Positions 43,738 to 52,735 of a stretch of 64,000 nucleotides of DNA are shown here, in pieces; within the stretch, counting starts at the first letter, position 1; the number at the start of each line of letters is the position of its first letter. The DNA lies in NCBI GenBank assembly GCA_945787015.1, contig CALZGM010000001.1, positions 124,001 through 188,000 on the forward strand, in the 5' to 3' direction. The position numbers were made by a program, and so were the translations under genes. Below the pieces are notes generated by a model. The model searched no databases, was not told where the DNA came from, and saw nothing but the letters and a program-made list of their open reading frames with translations. Source of the stretch: an uncultured Roseburia sp. GTDB lineage: Bacteria > Bacillota > Clostridia > Lachnospirales > Lachnospiraceae.

Positions 43738-44559
43738 TTAAGTTTTTGAATTGGAAATCATGTTTTTGGATTTCTGTACACAGGCTCTTTGTGCAGTAAT
43801 GACTGTATTTCTAAGTCCTCCGGCTTCTAATGCGGCTACGGCTTCAATGGTAGTACCGCCCGGTGAACATACAGCGTCTTTTAACTCGCCCGGATGCTTG
43901 CCGGTGTCTAAGACCATTTTTGCGGCTCCGAGTACAGACTGGGCAGCAAATTTGTAGGCCATAGAGCGGGGCATTCCATCCGCTACAGCAGCATCTGCCA
44001 TTGCCTCAATAAACAGATAGACATAGGCAGGAGAAGAACCGGAAACACCGATTACGGTGTCTATTAGATTTTCTGCCACGATTTCTGCTTTGCCGAAGCA
44101 CTCAAACAGCTGCTTCACATAGGTTAATTCTTCCTCTGTAACATGTGAATTTGCACAGAGTGCGCTCATTGCTTCCCCTACGAGAGCAGGAGTGTTTGGC
44201 ATGGCACGGATGATTTTTGCCTCTTTGCCAATCATTGCTTCGATGGCAGGAATAGTTTGCCCGGCAGCAATCGAAATAATCACACAATCCGGTTTTAAGG
44301 AAGGTGCAATAGCCGGAAGAACTTCTGCAAATTTATTTGGCTTTACTGCTAAAAATAAAAGATTGCTTGCAGCTGCCACTTCTTCATTACAAAGAGTTGT
44401 CTTAATTTCATAAGCTGCTTCTAACTTTTCAAGAGTAGCAGGGGTATGGGCACTTGCGAAAATCTGTGCCGGAGTAAGAAAACCGGACTTTAAGATACCG
44501 CCAATCATGGCACTGCCCATATTGCCTGCGCCGATAAATCCAATTGTGTCTGCTGTCAT
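43738..44559 (-). CDS. proC: Pyrroline-5-carboxylate reductase
   Basis: 273 aa. It starts TIGFIGAGNMGSAMIGG (NADPH-binding Rossmann motif), has FLAVKPNKF, ISIAAGQTIPAIE, RAMPNTPALVGE near 120, and the C-terminal substrate region SGSSPAYVYLFIEAMADAAVADGMPR plus DAVCSPGGTTIEAVA, all diagnostic of ProC. It catalyses the last step of proline synthesis. The start at 44559 follows GGAAAGGACG; a longer in-frame upstream extension would run through the terminator hairpin. Its stop is 21 bases from the amylase start, so the two are likely cotranscribed. Confidence 0.95.
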   Translation of the reverse strand: MTADTIGFIGAGNMGSAMIGGILKSGFLTPAQIFASAHTPATLEKLEAAYEIKTTLCNEEVAAASNLLFLAVKPNKFAEVLPAIAPSLKPDCVIISIAAGQTIPAIEAMIGKEAKIIRAMPNTPALVGEAMSALCANSHVTEEELTYVKQLFECFGKAEIVAENLIDTVIGVSGSSPAYVYLFIEAMADAAVADGMPRSMAYKFAAQSVLGAAKMVLDTGKHPGELKDAVCSPGGTTIEAVAALEAGGLRNTVITAQRACVQKSKNMISNSKT

Positions 44560-44593
44560 AAAATCGTCCTTTCCGTTGATGAAATACAGAATG

Positions 44594-44619
44594 AAAAAGC
44601 CGGCTGGTTTCAGCCGGCT
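44594..44619 (-). terminator. Rho-independent terminator after the crotonase gene
   Basis: AGCCGGCTG (44598-44606) and CAGCCGGCT (44611-44619) form a perfect 9-bp stem; in reverse-strand sense it is followed by a T run. It separates the crotonase gene from proC. Confidence 0.85.
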
Positions 44620-44662
44620 CACATTTATAATTGTACCATATGTAATGAGATGTCACAAGCCC

Positions 44663-45466
44663 TTAAAAATCAGTAAGATTTGCAGCACGTTTCTCAAGGA
44701 ATGCGGTCATACCTTCTGCCTTGTCATGAGTAGAGCAGGTAACGCCAAACAGATTTGCTTCCATTTCAACTGCATTCTTAATGTCCATGTCGTAACCATT
44801 GTTAATAGCTGCCTTTGCGATAGAAACTGCGTAGCTTCCTTTTGATGCAATCTTAGCTGCCATTGCCTTTGCGGTAGCCATTAATTCTTCTGCAGGAACA
44901 ACTTTGTTTACAAGACCGATACGGTAAGCTTCTTCTGCATTGATGTTATCACAGGTGAAGATCATCTCTTTTGCACGTCCCATACCAACTAAGCGGGCAA
45001 GTCTCTGTGTACCGCCGAAACCAGGGATGATACCAAGTCCGCATTCCGGCTGGGCAAAGATTGCATTTTCAGAAGCGATACGGATATCACATGCCATAGA
45101 GATTTCGCAACCGCCGCCAAGTGCAAATCCGTTTACAGCACAGATGGTAGCCTGACGCATATTCTGTAATTTAAAGAATGGAGCGGAAGCCTTCATACCA
45201 AAAGCTCTTGCTTCTGCCGCGGTAAAGTTTACCATTTCTGCAATGTCAGCACCTGCAACGAAGGATTTGAATGGGTTACCCTTCTTGTCAGGACCGCCTG
45301 TTAAAATCAAAACCTTTACATCATCTCTTGCTTCGATTTCGGTTAAAGCAACGTTTAATTCATCCAGAGTCTCGCTGTTTAAAGCGTTTAATGCTGCAGG
45401 TCTGGAAATCGTAAGAACAGCAATTTCGTTCTCAACTTCTAATAACAAATTCTTGAATTCGCTCAC
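44663..45466 (-). CDS. crt: Enoyl-CoA hydratase / 3-hydroxybutyryl-CoA dehydratase (crotonase)
   Basis: 267 aa crotonase-fold enzyme. The oxyanion-hole segments are SFVAGADIAEM near 68 and CAVNGFALGGGCEISMACD near 110, with the catalytic Glu in GCEIS, and QPECGLGIIPGFGGTQRL near 140 with the second Glu. Length and pattern match short-chain crotonases that hydrate crotonyl-CoA in butyrate fermentation. In butyrate producers crt usually sits with thl, hbd, bcd and etf genes, but here it stands alone with its own promoter and terminator, so it could also be a spare copy or serve another acyl-CoA route. Confidence 0.88.
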   Translation of the reverse strand: MSEFKNLLLEVENEIAVLTISRPAALNALNSETLDELNVALTEIEARDDVKVLILTGGPDKKGNPFKSFVAGADIAEMVNFTAAEARAFGMKASAPFFKLQNMRQATICAVNGFALGGGCEISMACDIRIASENAIFAQPECGLGIIPGFGGTQRLARLVGMGRAKEMIFTCDNINAEEAYRIGLVNKVVPAEELMATAKAMAAKIASKGSYAVSIAKAAINNGYDMDIKNAVEMEANLFGVTCSTHDKAEGMTAFLEKRAANLTDF

Positions 45467-45519
45467 GGTAAATTCCTCCTAAATACTTTGATAAAAAATT
45501 AACAATTAACACTAATATT

Positions 45520-45567
45520 AGAGTACTATTTTTATACCTGTTTGTCAACAGAAAAATAGTGTATAAT
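45520..45567. promoter_or_regulatory. Overlapping divergent promoters of crotonase gene and mutY
   Basis: Reverse strand: TTGACA (45543-45548) and TACTCT (45520-45525), 17-bp spacer, for crt. Forward strand: TATAAT at 45562-45567 is a good -10 box for mutY, with TTGTCA 14 bp upstream, closer than usual. The -35 sequences overlap, so the two genes may compete for polymerase. Confidence 0.5.
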
Positions 45568-45612
45568 AGGGACGTGTGAACAGTAACAATGTAAGAAGAA
45601 AGAGAGCAATTT

Positions 45613-46725
45613 ATGATACAGGATTTTGATTTGGCGGTCTTAACAGAACCCCTTTTAATATGGTATGAAAAAAACAGACGCATGCTGCCGTGGAGGGAAG
45701 AAGCGACACCTTATAGGGTATGGGTGTCTGAAATTATGTTGCAGCAGACAAGGGTAGAAGCGGTGAAGCCCTTTTTTGAGCGTTTTACAAAACGGCTGCC
45801 CGATGTGGCGGCGTTGGCAGCATGCCCGGAGGATGAATTACTAAAGTTATGGGAAGGTCTGGGTTACTATAACCGCGTGCGAAATATGCAAAAGGCTGCC
45901 ATTTCTGTAATGGAAGAGTATGGAGGTATCCTGCCGGCTGATTATGAGGCATTATTGAAATTAAAGGGGATTGGAAGTTACACGGCAGGAGCGATTGCTT
46001 CGATTGCATACGGGATACCGGTGCCTGCGGTGGATGGAAATGTACTTCGTATTTTAACCAGGGTAGCAGCAGATGATACGGATATTATGAAAGCAGCCTT
46101 TCGTAAACAGGTGGAGGAGCGGCTGACCTCCTATATGCAAAGCGATGCCTTTGATGCGGATTGGTCCGGAACTTATAATCAGGCTCTGATGGAACTGGGG
46201 GCGACCGTCTGTGTGCCAAATGGGGCACCAAATTGTGAAGCTTGCCCCTGGAATGCATACTGTCTGGCGAGAAAGAATGGAACAATGATGGATTATCCGG
46301 TGAAAAGTAAGGCAAAAGCCAGACGTATCGAGAAAAGGACGGTTTTTGTCATTCGGGACGGAGAACGGGTGGCAATTCGAAAACGTCCGCTGAAAGGTCT
46401 TTTGGCAGGACTTTATGAGCTGCCGAATGTGGAAGGAGAGCTATCACAGGATGAGGCACTTGCGCTGGTGAAGGACATGAAGCTTTCACCGCTTCGAATT
46501 CAAAAATTAGGGGAAGCGAAGCATATTTTTTCCCATGTGGAATGGCAGATGAACGGCTATGCGATTCTGGTGGAAGAACCGGACGGGGAAGCGGAAAGGA
46601 AAGAATTACTTTTTGTGGAAGCGGAGGATTCAAAAGAACACTATGCGATTCCGGCAGCCTTTGCAGCTTATGCGGAATATATGGGAATCAAAATCGGGCA
46701 GGAAAAATTTTTGGAAGAGCGCTAA
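45613..46725 (+). CDS. mutY: A/G-specific adenine glycosylase
   Basis: 370 aa. MutY signature RMLPWREEATPYRVWVSEIMLQQTRVE with the catalytic Glu is broken over residues 20-45; the helix-hairpin-helix LKGIGSYTAGAIASIAYG and the VDGNV catalytic Asp follow near 118-140. Iron-sulfur cysteines are in CVPNGAPNCEACPWNAYC (about 197-214). A NUDIX-like C-terminal domain (about 240-365) recognises 8-oxoguanine. It removes adenine mispaired with 8-oxoG. Full length, AAGAAGAAAGAGAG stretch upstream of the ATG. Confidence 0.94.
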   Translation: MIQDFDLAVLTEPLLIWYEKNRRMLPWREEATPYRVWVSEIMLQQTRVEAVKPFFERFTKRLPDVAALAACPEDELLKLWEGLGYYNRVRNMQKAAISVMEEYGGILPADYEALLKLKGIGSYTAGAIASIAYGIPVPAVDGNVLRILTRVAADDTDIMKAAFRKQVEERLTSYMQSDAFDADWSGTYNQALMELGATVCVPNGAPNCEACPWNAYCLARKNGTMMDYPVKSKAKARRIEKRTVFVIRDGERVAIRKRPLKGLLAGLYELPNVEGELSQDEALALVKDMKLSPLRIQKLGEAKHIFSHVEWQMNGYAILVEEPDGEAERKELLFVEAEDSKEHYAIPAAFAAYAEYMGIKIGQEKFLEER

Positions 46726-46736
46726 AGAAAGAGGGA

Positions 46737-46853
46737 GCCGGTGTACGATACACCGGCCATTCATATGAAAAAGATTATGTATTGAAAGTGAAGTAGTTCA
46801 CTATTTCTTGGGAGGAACCTTGCCTGTTCGGCAAGGCAGCCTGCTTAAGCAGG
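46737..46853. terminator. Cluster of three hairpins in the gap between mutY and glf
   Basis: The gap 46726-47084 has no gene. It holds GCCGGTGTA/TACACCGGC (46737-46757) just after mutY, CCTTGCC/GGCAAGG (46818-46836), and the perfect palindrome CCTGCTTAAGCAGG (46840-46853), followed a few bases later by GTTTT. Together they probably end mutY transcription, although none has a long T run. The remainder (46860-47084) is A/T-rich promoter-type DNA. Confidence 0.55.
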
Positions 46854-47034
46854 TTTGAAAAAAGTTTTATTCATTCATTAATTTAATTAGAGTATAATGG
46901 GAAATTGTGACTCACGTATGATTGCTTTGTGAGAATTTTGTAAATAAAATATGAACAAAAGGAGTGATTTTGTTCAAAAAGTCGTGACTATGGTACTAGA
47001 AAAATGGTTTTGAAAGTCTTAAGAAAAAAATAAA

Positions 47035-47063
47035 TTGGCTTATATTGGGAAAGAGTGTATAAT
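47035..47063 (+). promoter_or_regulatory. Promoter of glf and the polysaccharide cluster
   Basis: TTGGCT (47035-47040) and TATAAT (47058-47063) with a 17-bp spacer; ATGGAGGATT is the ribosome-binding site ahead of ATG 47085. Confidence 0.65.
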
Positions 47064-47084
47064 TAAACAGATGGAGGATTAGAT

Positions 47085-48233
47085 ATGTACGATTGTATAG
47101 TAATAGGTGCCGGCGTTGCCGGTGCAGTAGCAGCGAGAAAGCTGGCAGAGGAAGCAGATAAAAAGGTTTTGATTGTAGAACGCAGAAAGCATATTGCAGG
47201 GAACTGTTATGATGTTGCGGACGACTATGGTATTTTGATTCATGAGTATGGTCCACATATTTTCCATACGAATCTGGAAGAGGTGTATGAATTTTTTTCC
47301 AGATTTACGGATTGGTATGCGTTTGGGCATGAAGTTGTGGCAAAGGTTGGAGAGGAACTGATTCCGGTTCCGTTTAATTTAAACACCTTACATATGGTTT
47401 ATGACAAGGAAAAGGCAGACCGGTTAGAGCAGAAGCTGATTGTAACATATGGTGAGGGAAGCCGTGTGCCGATTATGAAGCTTCGTGAGAATGAAGACGC
47501 AGATGTACGTGAAATTGCTCAGTATGTATATGAAAATGTATTTTTGAAATATACGATGAAGCAGTGGGGGCAGAAGCCGGAGGAGATTAGTCCGGAGGTA
47601 ACCGGAAGAGTGCCGGTGCTGATTTCTTATGATAACCGCTATTTCCAGGATAAATATCAGGGGGTACCGAAGGATGGTTTTACCCCGATGTTTGAAAAAA
47701 TGTTGGATCATAAGAACATCGAAGTGATGTTGGATACCGACTGCAGAGAACTTCTAAGTTTTGCAGAGAATCAGATTTATTTTAAAGGCGAGCCTTTTAA
47801 TGGAGAGGTAATTTATACCGGTGCTTTAGATGAGTTGTTTGACTGTCGATTTGGAAGGCTCCCATACCGCTCACTGGATTTCCATTTTGAACATCTGGAT
47901 GAGGATTCTTATCAGGGACATTCAGTGGTAAATTATACCGTGAGCGAGGATTTTACCCGAATCACTGAGTTTAAATATCTGACCGGTCAGTTAGATGCAA
48001 AGGGTACTACGATTGTGAAGGAATATCCGTTTGCATATACAGGAGCAGAAGGGGAAATTCCTTATTATGCCATTTTGAATGAGGAAAATGAGGCGCTGTA
48101 TCAGCGCTATAAGGAATTGGTGTCCGGTATGAAAAATTTCCATTTGCTGGGCCGACTGGCGGAATACAAATATTACAATATTGATGCAATGGCAAAGAAA
48201 GCAATGGAGCTTGCCGAAGAATTACAAAAATAA
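47085..48233 (+). CDS. glf: UDP-galactopyranose mutase
   Basis: 382 aa flavoprotein. N-terminal FAD motif CIVIGAGVAGAVAARKL, then RKHIAGNCYD, EYGPHIFHTN and, later, YTGALDELFD and EYPFAYTG, all characteristic of Glf. It turns UDP-galactopyranose into UDP-galactofuranose, so the downstream polysaccharide probably contains Galf. First gene of a five-gene unit running to 52187 with short gaps. Confidence 0.95.
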   Translation: MYDCIVIGAGVAGAVAARKLAEEADKKVLIVERRKHIAGNCYDVADDYGILIHEYGPHIFHTNLEEVYEFFSRFTDWYAFGHEVVAKVGEELIPVPFNLNTLHMVYDKEKADRLEQKLIVTYGEGSRVPIMKLRENEDADVREIAQYVYENVFLKYTMKQWGQKPEEISPEVTGRVPVLISYDNRYFQDKYQGVPKDGFTPMFEKMLDHKNIEVMLDTDCRELLSFAENQIYFKGEPFNGEVIYTGALDELFDCRFGRLPYRSLDFHFEHLDEDSYQGHSVVNYTVSEDFTRITEFKYLTGQLDAKGTTIVKEYPFAYTGAEGEIPYYAILNEENEALYQRYKELVSGMKNFHLLGRLAEYKYYNIDAMAKKAMELAEELQK

Positions 48234-48254
48234 GAGAAATGATGGAGAGAGAAG

Positions 48255-49268
48255 ATGAAACTGTTAACATTTGCAATTCCATGCTATAATTCAGCAGCAT
48301 ATATGGAAAAGTGTATTGACTCCTTACTTCCGGGTGGAGAGGATGTTGAGATTATTATTATAAACGATGGCTCTACAAAGGATAATACCGCAGAGATTGC
48401 GGATGCTTATGCGGCAAAATATCCGACGATTGTAAAAGCTGTACATCAGGAAAACGGCGGTCACGGAGAAGCAGTAAATGCGGGCTTACGGAATGCTACC
48501 GGTCTTTATTTTAAGGTAGTAGACAGTGATGACTGGGTAGATGCAGATGCGTATGCGAAGGTTTTAGCAAAATTAAAGGAACTGGTAGCCGGTGAGACGA
48601 CGTTAGATATGCTGATTTCGAACTATGTTTATGAAAAGGAAGGCGCAAAACATAAAAAAGTGATGCGCTATACCGCACTTCCGAAGGACCAGATGATGAC
48701 CTGGAAGGATACCAAATTCCATAAGGGACAGTACATATTGATGCATTCTGTCATATATCGTACCCAGCTGCTACGCGATTGTGGATTAGAACTGCCAAAG
48801 CACACCTTCTATGTGGATAACATTTATGTATACAAACCACTTCCAAGTGTGAAGAATATGTATTATCTGGATGTGGATTTTTATCGTTATTTCATCGGAA
48901 GAGATGACCAGTCTGTCAATGAAAAGGTGATGATTGGACGTATCGACCAGCAGATTAAGGTGAATAAGATTATGATTGAGGCGTTTGACCTTTGGAAGCT
49001 GAACGATAAAAAGCTCCGCAAGTATATGTTTAATTATCTGGAGATTATCACCGTGGTTTCCACTATCATGCTGATTCGTTCCGGCACGGAAGAAAATCTG
49101 CAGAAAAAACGTGATTTGTGGAAATATATTAAGGAGTATGATCTCCGTCTGTTCCATAAGTTAAGACGGGGAATTATGGGAAATGCGATGAATCTTCCAG
49201 GAAAAGGCGGAAGAAAGATTTCTGTCGCAGCTTACAAAATCTCACAGAAGGTAGTGGGATTTAATTAG
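48255..49268 (+). CDS. GT2 family glycosyltransferase
   Basis: 337 aa. FAIPCYNSAAYMEKCIDSLL at the start, IIINDGSTKDNTAE, NGGHGEAVNAGL and VVDSDDWVD near 95 (DxD-type metal site). The C-terminal half is helical and basic with no membrane segments. It should add a sugar to a lipid-linked intermediate on the cytoplasmic side. Donor and acceptor are not predictable; position next to glf makes Galf transfer possible. A GAGAGAAG stretch precedes the start. Confidence 0.85.
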   Translation: MKLLTFAIPCYNSAAYMEKCIDSLLPGGEDVEIIIINDGSTKDNTAEIADAYAAKYPTIVKAVHQENGGHGEAVNAGLRNATGLYFKVVDSDDWVDADAYAKVLAKLKELVAGETTLDMLISNYVYEKEGAKHKKVMRYTALPKDQMMTWKDTKFHKGQYILMHSVIYRTQLLRDCGLELPKHTFYVDNIYVYKPLPSVKNMYYLDVDFYRYFIGRDDQSVNEKVMIGRIDQQIKVNKIMIEAFDLWKLNDKKLRKYMFNYLEIITVVSTIMLIRSGTEENLQKKRDLWKYIKEYDLRLFHKLRRGIMGNAMNLPGKGGRKISVAAYKISQKVVGFN

Positions 49269-49307
49269 TCTGTAGAATGCAAATGACAGATTTGTAAGGA
49301 GAAGACA

Positions 49308-50717
49308 ATGTATAAAAGAGAAAAGAGAAGCTGGATGAAGCATCTGGATTTCACGCTGATGGACATCATCCTGCTACAGGCGGCTTATTTATTGTCCTAT
49401 GCGATTCGTTTCGGATGGAAATGGGCATATAACGAAGATCTTTACCGAGATTTGGCCGTTATGGTAATATTGCTTCATATTTGTATTATCTTTTTTACAG
49501 AACCATATAAGAATATACTGCGCAGGGACAAGGTGCAGGAATTTAAGGCTGTGGTAGGGCAGTGTACCATGGTATTTCTTGGCGTCGTTCTTGTGATGTA
49601 TATGACAAAGCAGTCAATCGCGTATTCCAGACAGATGCTGTTTGGATTTTGGGGACTGGCAATCGCACTTTCTTATGGAGGCCATATTATATTGAAAATG
49701 TGGGTACGTATGAGGCTGTGTGACGAAAAGAATCGCTCTGTGATGCTGCTTATCACAACAAATGATTTAGTGGAACAGTGTATTATTAATTTCGAGCATA
49801 TGCTGTACCGGAACTATGTAATTAAAGGAATTGTAATTTTGGATAAGGACAGACAGGGGGAGGAAATCCGTCTGGTTCCGGTTGTTGCAAATGCGGACAA
49901 CTTTATGGATTACATCCGTACCAATGTGGTGGATGAAGTGTTTATCAATGGCAATAATATCAGCAGCAGTGAGGAGCTTGCTGGGCAGCTGCTTGAAATG
50001 GGGGTAACGGTTCATTTTAAACTGGCTCATGAAGCGAACCTGATGCCAAACCGGGTAGTTGAAAAATGCGGTCCGTATATGGTACTGACCTCAAGTATGT
50101 GTATTGCTTCACCGAGACAGCTGTTTGTGAAGCGCTGTATGGATATTGCAGGCGGTTTGGTTGGACTGTTGATTACCGGAATTGCTTACCTGATTTTTGC
50201 TCCAATGATTAAGAAACAGTCACCGGGTCCGGTCTTTTTTGCTCAGACCCGTGTAGGAAAAAACGGCCGCCCGTTCAAACTGTATAAATTCCGTTCTATG
50301 TATCTGGATGCAGAGGAACGAAAGGCAGAGCTGATGGCAAAGAATGAGATGCAGGGCTTCATGTTTAAGATGGAGGATGATCCGCGTATTTTCCCAATTG
50401 GCAGGTTTATGCGTAAGTATTCCATTGATGAGCTCCCACAGTTCTGGAATGTGTTAAAGGGTGAGATGAGTCTGGTGGGAACCAGACCGCCGACAATGGA
50501 CGAGTTTGAGCAGTATGAAGCACATCATCGCGCAAGGCTTGGCAATAAACCGGGGCTGACCGGCATGTGGCAGGTAAGCGGCAGAAATAAGATTACGGAT
50601 TTTGAAGAGGTTGTAGCGTTGGATACCTACTATATCTCGAATTGGAATCTGGCTATGGATGTGCGGATTTTATTTAAAACAATAAAGGTGGTCCTCTTAG
50701 GCAGGGGAGCAAAATAG
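49308..50717 (+). CDS. Polyprenyl glycosylphosphotransferase (CpsE/WbaP-like)
   Basis: 469 aa. Four to five membrane segments in the first 130 residues, a Rossmann-like middle domain (about 140-255), another membrane segment near 285-300, and the catalytic Bac_transf domain: KRCMDIAGGLVGLL, SPGPVFFAQTRVGKNGRPF, KLYKFRSMYLDAE, YSIDELPQFWNVLKGEMSLVGTRPP near 375, GLTGMWQVSGRN near 425. It transfers the first sugar-1-phosphate to undecaprenyl phosphate and so starts repeat-unit assembly for the polysaccharide of this cluster. No Wzx/Wzy-type flippase or polymerase follows within the window. Confidence 0.92.
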   Translation: MYKREKRSWMKHLDFTLMDIILLQAAYLLSYAIRFGWKWAYNEDLYRDLAVMVILLHICIIFFTEPYKNILRRDKVQEFKAVVGQCTMVFLGVVLVMYMTKQSIAYSRQMLFGFWGLAIALSYGGHIILKMWVRMRLCDEKNRSVMLLITTNDLVEQCIINFEHMLYRNYVIKGIVILDKDRQGEEIRLVPVVANADNFMDYIRTNVVDEVFINGNNISSSEELAGQLLEMGVTVHFKLAHEANLMPNRVVEKCGPYMVLTSSMCIASPRQLFVKRCMDIAGGLVGLLITGIAYLIFAPMIKKQSPGPVFFAQTRVGKNGRPFKLYKFRSMYLDAEERKAELMAKNEMQGFMFKMEDDPRIFPIGRFMRKYSIDELPQFWNVLKGEMSLVGTRPPTMDEFEQYEAHHRARLGNKPGLTGMWQVSGRNKITDFEEVVALDTYYISNWNLAMDVRILFKTIKVVLLGRGAK

Positions 50718-50721
50718 CAGT

Positions 50722-51480
50722 ATGGTTGATTTATCAGTTACGATTGTATCGTATCACAACGAAGAAGATGTGAAGGCGGCGGTGGATTCTATCGAGGCTT
50801 TTACACCGGATACGATGACAAAACAAATATATATTGTGGACAATGCAGGAGAGAAGCTTGCAGGATTGGAAACACAGTACGGGGATGTGACCTACCTTCC
50901 CACAGGAAAAAATCTTGGTTTTGGTGCCGGTCATAATTATGTAAAAGACAGACTGGACTCTAAGTTTCATGCAATTGTAAATCCCGATATTATCCTTAAG
51001 ACGGATGTGTTTTCAAAGCTGCTTGCGTTTATGCAGGATGAGAGCATTGGGATGTGTGTGCCACGACTTGTGAATGAAGAAGGAGAATTACTGGCAGTAT
51101 ATCGCAGAGAACTGACGGTTTGGGACATGTTTATTCGTATGTTTATAAAGGGCGGTTTTAAAAAGAGACAGGCTTATCATACCATGCAGGATGCAGACTT
51201 TTCTAAACCGTTTGACGTACCATTTGCACAGGGGAGCTTTTTGGTGGTTCGAACAGAGTTATTCAAGAGACTGGGTGGATTTGATGAACGATTCTTCTTG
51301 TACATGGAGGATGCGGATTTGTGTAAACGCGTGAATGAGGTGTCACGTTTTTGTTATTGTCCGGATGCATCGGTGATTCACAAATGGGAGAAGGGTTCCC
51401 ATAAAAGCGGGAAACTTTTTAAACTGCATTTGCAGTCCATGTTTTTGTATTTCTGTAAGTGGGGATGGAAAATCGTATGA
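50722..51480 (+). CDS. GT2 glycosyltransferase, rhamnosyltransferase-like
   Basis: 252 aa. VTIVSYHNEEDVKAAVDSI, IYIVDNAG, LPTGKNLGFGAGHNY, VNPDIIL and GSFLVVRTELFKRLGGFDERFFLYMEDADLCKR (here shown as consecutive motifs from residue 172 on) are typical of WbbL-type rhamnosyltransferases. It should extend the lipid-linked oligosaccharide started by the preceding enzyme. Starts four bases after that gene and overlaps the next by ATGA. Confidence 0.85.
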   Translation: MVDLSVTIVSYHNEEDVKAAVDSIEAFTPDTMTKQIYIVDNAGEKLAGLETQYGDVTYLPTGKNLGFGAGHNYVKDRLDSKFHAIVNPDIILKTDVFSKLLAFMQDESIGMCVPRLVNEEGELLAVYRRELTVWDMFIRMFIKGGFKKRQAYHTMQDADFSKPFDVPFAQGSFLVVRTELFKRLGGFDERFFLYMEDADLCKRVNEVSRFCYCPDASVIHKWEKGSHKSGKLFKLHLQSMFLYFCKWGWKIV

Positions 51481-52187
51481 TTCGAATATCGGTTGCCATG
51501 GTTACCTATCAGGGCGAAAAGTATATAAAAGAACAGCTGGATTCCATTTTGGAGCAGCTTGGACCGGAGGATGAGGTCGTGATATCAGACGATGGTTCTA
51601 CAGATGGAACGATTGAAATTATAAAAGCCTACTGTAAATCGGATGAGCGGATTCATTTGCTTTCCGGACCAGGAATTGGTGTTAAGGCAAATGTGGAGAA
51701 TGCCTTACGCGCATGCAATGGCGCCTATATTTTCCTCGCAGACCAGGATGACATTTGGATGCCGGAGAAGGTTTCTTGTGTAATGGAGACCTTCGCTCGG
51801 GAAGACGCTGTGGTAGTGGTGCATGATGCGGTTGTCATGGACGGCGACTGTAAGGAAGTGGTTTTGGATTCTTTTTATAGTTTAAAGGGCTCCGGCTCCG
51901 GAGTGGTGAAAAACATCTGGCGCAATACCTACATCGGTTGCTGCATGGCGTTTAAGCGGGAATTATTAGAGGCTGTCCTACCGATTCCATCTTATATTGA
52001 AATGCATGACCAGTGGATTGGTGTGATCAATGATTTGTTGAAAAATAAAACCTGCTTTATTCCTGACAGGCTGCTTTGCTATCGCAGACATGGAAATAAT
52101 GCGTCGGGGATGACGCACTATGGAGTGGGGCGGATGATTAAAAACAGAGTGTGCTTTGTGTGGGCACTGCTAAGGAGAAAGAGTTGA
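51477..52187 (+). CDS. GT2 family glycosyltransferase
   Basis: 236 aa. VAMVTYQGEKYIKEQLDSI, VVISDDGSTDGT, FLADQDDIWMPEK near 85 and the C-terminal MHDQWIGV and CYRRHGNNASG are typical of small rhamnosyl- or galactosyltransferases of this group. ATG 51477 overlaps the stop of the preceding gene (ATGA); GTG 51459 and ATG 51465 lie further inside that gene. Last gene of the polysaccharide unit. Its stop codon lies inside the left end of the giant inverted repeat. Confidence 0.82.
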   Translation: MIRISVAMVTYQGEKYIKEQLDSILEQLGPEDEVVISDDGSTDGTIEIIKAYCKSDERIHLLSGPGIGVKANVENALRACNGAYIFLADQDDIWMPEKVSCVMETFAREDAVVVVHDAVVMDGDCKEVVLDSFYSLKGSGSGVVKNIWRNTYIGCCMAFKRELLEAVLPIPSYIEMHDQWIGVINDLLKNKTCFIPDRLLCYRRHGNNASGMTHYGVGRMIKNRVCFVWALLRRKS

Positions 52188-52735
52188 GGCGTTGGAACTG
52201 TTTTATTTGTGGTTTGTTTTTTATACTATAAGAATTCTTGAGAGAAAAATATAGTTTCTCTTTAAAAAGAGTTTGTGTCCGAGAAGAAAAGCTTGAAATA
52301 CTGCTTCTCTTTCTCTGAAAATTTAATAATTTGTCTCCGCTAAAGGTTTAACAAAAATAAAAAATCGTCCGCATAGACACGGACATTTCCTCTTACATCT
52401 TTCTTAGAACATCTTACAGGCTCGGTTTGATAAAACGTAATCCGGCGGACGACTCCATTTTCGGGAGCCGGATTTTATAAAGACTTTGTCAAACCGAGCC
52501 TGTTAGATGTTCTTAGGAAGGTGTAACGGAATGTTCGTGCTATGTCGGACGATTTTTTATTTCTGTTAAAGCCAATAGCGGACACAAAACTATATTTCAG
52601 AGAAAGAGAATTGTATTTCTAAGCTTTTCTTCAAAGGAGCACAAACTTTCTTTTCAAAAAGAAACTATATTTTCTCAAGAATTCATAGAATATAAAAAGC
52701 AAACCACAAATACAAGTCGTTCTAACACCTCAACT
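52182..52735. repeat. Giant 554-bp imperfect inverted repeat between convergent genes
   Basis: The whole gap between two convergent genes is one long palindrome with arms of about 250-275 bp. AGTTGAGG at 52182 matches the complement of CCTCAACT ending at 52735. Further matching blocks include TATTTGTGGTTTG, GAATTCTTGAGA, ATATAGTTTCT, GAAGAAAAGCTT, TTCTCTTTCTCTGAAA, AATAAAAAATCGTCCG, AGAACATCT and CAGGCTCGGTTTGA. The centre is an AATCCGGC...GCCGGATT hairpin around 52460. Arm identity by eye is roughly four in five. Each outer end runs into the stop codon of its flanking gene (TGA at 52185, TAG complement at 52734). No coding frame of note and no convincing target-site duplication were seen. 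Confidence 0.9.

Noticed and set aside
52182-52735. A simple rho-independent terminator pair between convergent genes
   Set aside because: The palindrome spans over 500 bp with arms of about 250 bp, far beyond a terminator, and lacks the usual T tracts at its ends.
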